Below are positions 59,651 through 64,000 of a stretch of 64,000 bases of DNA, piece by piece. Every line of letters starts with the position of its first letter. The first letter of the stretch is position 1. Location: the NCBI GenBank assembly GCA_009667805.1, contig CM019069.1, positions 48,132,153 to 48,196,152 on the forward strand. The letters run 5' to 3'. The stretch is from Leptobrachium leishanense. Lineage: Eukaryota; Chordata; Amphibia; Anura; Megophryidae. The translations under genes and the position numbers were made by a program. The notes under the pieces are model-generated. The model was not told the DNA's origin and did no database searches. It saw only the letters and a list, made by a program, of their open reading frames with translations.

Positions 59651-60017
59651 AACGGAGGGAGGGGGGGAAAGGCAAGGGCATACTCAGGGCATCATGACCA
59701 CCTAAAAAAGCTTAGGTGGTCATATTGCCTAGAGTATTCCTTTAAACTCATGTTTGTTTCTATACTTTTAATAAACTCTGAATTACAAAAAATATTTTCA
59801 GACCGGATAAGTCGGCACTTTGCGCTCAGTTCCTGCACATTCAGGTTTAAAATAAATATTTTTGTTTCTATGACAATAAAACTCTACGAGCATAGCATAT
59901 TCCAGCCTTCTTTAGCTAAACCCTCTCGTTCTTTAAATATTTACGTTACGTTTAGTTGTATGTATATATATATATCTTGTATAAAAAATGCTTACAAGGG
60001 TTGTGGTGGAGGACGAA

Positions 60018-60265
60018 AAGTGAGATAAAACGCCTCCACACTATAATTGGTTATGTTTATTATTGCAGAACCCACTTGCACATCATAGCAACTCAATGAA
60101 TTGCATCTCAGAACTCCAGGATGCATAATAGTGAGACAGAGGTCATTTGCATATCCTACCCAGAATTCCTTGCTGCATATGGGGAATGTGGCACAGGAGC
60201 TCTGGGATGCAATTCTTTGAATTGCTATGATGTGCAAGTGGCTTGTGCAATAATAAACTATATAT
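60018..60265. mobile_element. Foldback MITE, short copy (family of 62645)
   Basis: The left arm TTATTGCAGAACCCACTTGC, ACATCATAGCAA is the complement of TTGCTATGATGTGCAAGTGG, CTTGTGCAATAATAA on the right. The GGTCATTTGCATATCCTACC block is in the middle. The outer CGCCTCCACACTATAATTGG also flanks the copy at 63120 in inverted form. Confidence 0.75.
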
Positions 60266-60412
60266 ATATATATATATCCACTGGGAACAGCACTCTCCGA
60301 AAAGCTTAGACTCAAACTGCCCGGTGCATAAAACTCTCATGGAAAAATACAACAAATACTTGAAGGAGAGGCACTCAAGGACTTAAAAATAAAACATTTT
60401 TATTGTTTAAAA

Positions 60413-60455
60413 TTACATCATCCCAACGTTTCGGCCGAAACGTCGGGATGATGTA
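60413..60455. repeat. Loopless 42-bp palindrome
   Basis: TACATCATCCCAACGTTTCG is followed directly by its complement with one mismatch, centred at CGGCCG. A GGCTGCAGAGTCAGCCGAAA-type hairpin (61027-61090) with the same AGCCGAAA/TTTCGGCT theme lies about 600 bp downstream. Confidence 0.85.
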
Positions 60456-61026
60456 CTTTTGAACGAGGACTTAAAAATATAAATAAAAGGAAGAAAAAAG
60501 CAGTGTAAAGTGTCAAAGACAAGTAAAACAGAAAAGTACAGCAGAGCAACCTCTGCTCAGCATTCCTCACACTTCCTTAGATGTACAGTCTAAAAGTAGA
60601 ATGTTGTGCAACATTTTAAATCCTCATGTTTTGTGGTTTGTCACTGGACAGTTAATAGCAGTATTTTGACGGTTACAGTGTAACTGTATTAGAACATTCA
60701 GGTTATTTTGAAAAATCTGGTTTTCTTGAAGGGTTGTGTGCCCTAAATTCAGCATTTTAATTTGCTACTAATTCCCTGAGAAAACCATTATGAGTCAGTA
60801 ACAAGATCCAGGAAACAAAATTAATGTTTAGCACTCCATACAGATAAAATAGATAACATGTAAACCTTGACAAAGCCTGACCTTTCAGCTGAAACATTGT
60901 CCTGGCTGAATCTAATAAACTTTCTATGAACTCACCTGTGTGCCTGGCCTGACCTCTTTACGTTTTCTGGAAAGTAACATGGAATCCAAGCACTCCCATC
61001 ATGCAAAGGCAACATTTATTTGAATA

Positions 61027-61090
61027 TTGGCAACATTTCAGCTGACTCTGCAGCCTTTTTCAAGGCTGCAGAGTCAGCCGAAATGTTACC
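61027..61090. repeat. Hairpin, 28-bp arms, TTTC loop
   Basis: AACATTTCAGCTGACTCTGC, AGCCTT and its complement (AAGGCTGCAGAGTCAGCCGA, AATGTT) are separated by a few bases, with one mismatch. Confidence 0.85.
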
Positions 61091-61353
61091 AATATCTGAC
61101 TAGCAGCCTTTGTCATGTAAAAAAAAATAAAAATCCAGACCTTGTTTTTTGTATGATTTTTTTTAATGAAACAAAAATACTTTTTAAATGTTAAATATCC
61201 CTCAAACCCACAGCCAGCCCCTGCTCATATCTGCTTTGAACAAACAGGTGGTTATTTCCAGCACCTGCCTATTCTGACAATTGAGAGATGTAGTATTTGT
61301 AAACATATTATTTTGTGTTCTCGACACACCTTGGCTTTTTGTCGGTCCCTTAC

Positions 61354-61473
61354 TTTCTCCTGGTGTATGAATCTCCTCCAATAACCTGAGCAAAGTCAAT
61401 ACCTGCTTTGATGTAACCCAACACCTTGCTTGCGCTCCAGTAGTGCACTTTGCAGAGTTGCTGTTCCACAAAT
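61354..61473 (-). other. Possible internal exon, minus strand (unidentified)
   Basis: On the minus strand a pyrimidine-rich TTTCCTTTGTTTTCAG acceptor precedes a 120-bp stretch with one frame open throughout (begins FVEQQLCKVHYWSASKVLGY, then IKAGIDFAQVIGGDSYTRR) and a AAA|GTAAGG donor. I do not recognise the protein. A chance frame is quite possible: 40 codons is short, and the segment lies inside an intron of a plus-strand gene. It could also be part of an undescribed dispersed repeat. Confidence 0.25.
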
Positions 61474-61489
61474 CTGAAAACAAAGGAAA

Positions 61490-62040
61490 CCTTATAGCTT
61501 GAGCTTCAGCCTTTTGGGAAGAAAAGAAAAGTGTTTTGTCTTTTTTTTTTTTTTTTCCCTTTTAAAAGCATTAAGTTCCTTTTTATGTAATTCCGAAAAG
61601 TAGAGCCCTGACACGCCATCTGTTCTAAAACTGAATCCACAGTGTTTTCCTGGACACATATCAGTTACAACATACTGATCGTCATGCGTGAAAAGTGCTG
61701 CCCTGCCCCTGCTGTATGTAGAATTCCAGTGTTGAGCCTGAGAAGCTCACTTGTAAATTAATGTTTCATATGATTGCTGCGTATCGCAAGACATGTCTAC
61801 AATGATTAGTTGTATAGTTCATGGAAAGCATTAAAGTTCTGATTACCCTGTCTGCAAGCTTCTTGGTTGTCCTCGCGGGAACCAGATGTTTTGCCTTCTG
61901 TAGAACTGTGGAAATATTTAAAATGATAAAGCTTGTCATGCAGTTGCGTCTGTGCGTTCTACAAATTGGTTGCCGCTTGCCAACCCATCCTGCGTCGAAT
62001 TCTTACCGAACAGAATTACATATTTTTATTATTGTTTAAT
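61490..62040. other. Non-coding, nothing recognised
   Basis: A T-run lies near 61540-61556. There is no supported gene. Confidence 0.4.
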
Positions 62041-62092
62041 CACAGATATTTATTTATAGAGATTTAACTTGTTTTCAAGCATGTCCTGGGAT
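62041..62092 (-). mobile_element. LINE/SINE tail fragment
   Basis: Read on the minus strand, CCCAGGACATGCTTGAAAAC followed by AAATCTCTATAAATAAATA is a short piece of the LINE/SINE tail seen at 13740, 22700 and 43520. Confidence 0.55.
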
Positions 62093-62093
62093 A

Positions 62094-62605
62094 TTAAAGG
62101 AACACTATACATCCTGACCACTTCATATTTGTGAAGTGGTCAGGATGTGAGGAGTGCCCCCCTTCCCACCCAGCCAAAGTTGTAGAAAAGGCTGGGTGAA
62201 GTGGAGGAGTTTCCTCCACCACACCCCGCGTCACCAGCAGGCGGGGAATTTGAATTTCCTGGCTGTCGGCTTCTTGTTCGGTTACTAGTGACGTTGACAG
62301 ACACAGAGCATTCCGAAGTCACTATCCCTGAGATGGTTAGCAATCGGCCTGAGAGGCCGTGATGGATCAGGAACTGCGCACGCGAGCAGCTCCTATCCAT
62401 CGTTCTGCGCAGGCGCTACGGAACTTGCGTACATAAAGTATGGGAGTCCCGTTGTGGTTCCCACACTACGTAAGTTGCGTAGAAGGGCAAATTGTGCAAA
62501 AAAGTCTGAGACGTCCTGTTTCGCGAGTAAAATCACACGAAAATAAGAAAAATAAAGAAAATTGGGCAGAGGCTGTCAACAGCCTCTGCCCAATGGCCTT
62601 AATGT
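62094..62605 (+). mobile_element. TTAA-AGGAACACT element, copy 3
   Basis: TTAA then AGGAACACTATACATCCTG, a GACCACTTCA/TGAAGTGGTC hairpin, GAGGAGTGCCCCCC, GTGGAGGAGTTTCCTCCAC and a final GGGCAGAGGCTG/CAGCCTCTGCCC hairpin (62563-62592). This is the cleanest copy of the family here and the reference for copy 1. Confidence 0.75.
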
Positions 62606-62644
62606 ATTAATGATATATACATAAACTAATATATATATATATAT

Positions 62645-63105
62645 ATATAATTATTGCAGAAGCCACTTGCACATCACAGCAATTCAAAGAATTGCATCCC
62701 AGAGCTCCTGTGCCACATTCCCCATTTGCAGCAATGAATTCTGGGTAGGATATGCAAATGACCACTGTCTCACTTTTATGCATCCTGGGTCTGTTATTAC
62801 ACAGAACCCTAAAATCAATGCTATGCCACACTGTGGCTTTCTAGCAGAGATAAGGTTTATGCAACTGGTCAAAGCCACTCCTAGTTGCATAAACCTTATC
62901 TCTGCTACAAAGTCACAGTGTGGCATGGCATTGATTTTAGGGTTCTGTGTAATAACAGACCCAGGATGCATAAAAGTGAGACAGTGGTCATTTGCATATC
63001 CTACCCAGAGTTCCTTGCTGCACATGGTGAGTGTGGCAAAGGAGCTCTGGGATGCAATTCTTTGAATTGCTGTGATGTGCAAGTGGCTTCTGCAATAATA
63101 AACAT
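62645..63105. mobile_element. ~460-bp near-perfect palindrome (foldback MITE)
   Basis: Arms of about 220 bp (about 62648-62869 and 62882-63105) are nearly exact complements: TTATTGCAGAAGCCACTTGC at one end, GCAAGTGGCTTCTGCAATAA at the other, and GGTTTATGCAACT/AGTTGCATAAACC at the centre. The symmetric reading frames on the two strands (132 codons each, nearly identical) are a consequence. A (TA)n run is at the left edge; a shorter relative is at 60018. Confidence 0.92.
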
Positions 63106-63139
63106 AACTAATTATAGCGTGGAGGCTTTTTATCCTCCA

Positions 63140-64000
63140 CCACTATGTATGTATTTGAGACTAGACAAAATGTACGATAACAAAGAAACATATAACTATT
63201 CTTTAAGTGACAATATGATTAAATACCTTTGAAGTGTATGGGATCAAAGGGAGCTCCATTCCCACTGCAAAAATAGTGGAACTGCGTTCCTACGTGTTCC
63301 TCCTAGGATTGACAGATGGGTCAGGTTTTCCTGGTCCCATATTACTATGTCATACAAATGAGAGCACAGGGAAAAGTGCTGACCTGCAACATATATAATT
63401 TACTTGGTGCAGGAAGGAAATCAAGGCAGCTCCCCTGTGATTCCTTTTTGATTCCTTACTTGTAGCCTATGGATTATACATGCTGCAGGGTTGTATCTCT
63501 CATGCACTGTCCATCAGTATGAATAAATTATATGTGTCCAGGAAAACAAGACTTGATCTGGCAACCCTAGTTTGTCCTTAACTTGACCAATGGTCTTATA
63601 CCACAGCACTGATGGACTCGGCGCACATTATACAATACCCTGAGGCGGTTATGGATGCCTGGAGTGTCCCTTTAAGAGCACTGTTCCAAATCCGAGTGAC
63701 CTTCTCATTTCAGGACAGGCAGGCTCTGTAAAGCTGTCAGCGCTGAACAAGCAGGACATTCCCTCCCTGAAAAAGATCTTTAGGAACCAGTTTGTTAAGA
63801 AATACGTTTTCTGACTCTTTATGTGCTTTTTCCCATTGTTAATCCTGGGTCAGGATGTCTTGTCAGCTGCGCAGAGGAGTCCACATTCACAAGTCCACTG
63901 TCTTGGGACTTGGTGCAAAGGGTTTAGCATAGATGAGAAAAAAAAGTTCATGGGAAAAAAATCAATTTCCAGCAGGAAATACATTGTCTTTGCCTCTTTT
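63140..64000. other. Window end, non-coding
   Basis: At 63600-63676 the end GGAGTGTCCCTTTAA is the complement of a TTAAAGGGACACTCC terminus, so a TTAA-type element probably ends there. I see nothing else. Confidence 0.45.

Noticed and set aside
62667..63082. Two 132-codon frames on opposite strands
   Set aside because: They are mirror images produced by the palindrome and contain no recognisable domain.
63700..63810. Candidate ITGA6 exon 2 after TTCTCATTTCAG near 63713
   Set aside because: The following sequence does not encode the expected LLVGAPRA block and has a stop (TAA) soon after in the needed phase; only the acceptor-like motif is present.

Overview
This window looks like a piece of a repeat-rich vertebrate genome, most likely an anuran amphibian. 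The evidence is a single recognisable host exon (integrin alpha-6, exon 1), no dense gene set, and a very large load of Tc1/mariner, hAT, PIF/Harbinger, TTAA-targeting and unclassified foldback DNA transposons, with CR1/L2-type LINE tails, a tRNA-derived SINE and a solo LTR. The frog assignment is inference from repeat style; no species can be named.

Host gene. A promoter-like GC-rich block with a TATAAA box (26678) leads to an ATG at 26812. The exon encodes a signal peptide and the start of the mature integrin alpha-6 chain and ends at a GTAAGT donor at 26976. Exon 2 is not visible, so everything from 26976 to at least 64000 would be intron 1, and 1-26600 is upstream intergenic DNA. A 120-bp open, splice-site-flanked stretch on the minus strand (61354-61473) is the only other host-exon candidate, and it is weak.

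Layout. 1-13 kb: a CAGGGTTATTCA-type foldback family, two LINE fragments, a Harbinger MITE, a TTAA element abutting another TTAA element, and a 972-bp hAT palindrome. 13.8-21.7 kb: two hAT-like elements that each carry a minisatellite (51 bp x 21 and 43 bp x 15), separated by a Tc1 element with an inactivated transposase. 22-25.7 kb: LINE, foldback MITE and a second Tc1 family. 25.7-30.5 kb: the ITGA6 promoter and exon, flanked upstream and downstream by three different tandem arrays. 33-41 kb: four copies of a TWA-targeting Harbinger MITE, a Tc1 deletion derivative, and a TTAA element that is an unbroken run of hairpins. 43-48 kb: SINE pair, Tc1 deletion derivative, mariner remnant. 50-54.6 kb: hAT MITE, CpG-rich MITE, minisatellite, and a solo LTR inside a MITE. 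57-63 kb: a Tc1 copy with a complete 340-codon transposase, nested in a TTAA element, and a ~460-bp near-perfect palindrome.

Insertions are repeatedly nested, and in many cases the target-site duplication can be read directly, giving a relative insertion order. The most unusual observations are the minisatellite-carrying hAT elements, a 29-bp micro-inversion bounded by GTAC that distinguishes the two Tc1 copies at the transposase C-terminus, the serial hairpin array at 39.8-40.5 kb, and a full-length transposase frame on an element that has lost its left outer terminus. All family names rest on terminal motifs, target duplications and protein motifs read by eye; no database search was run.
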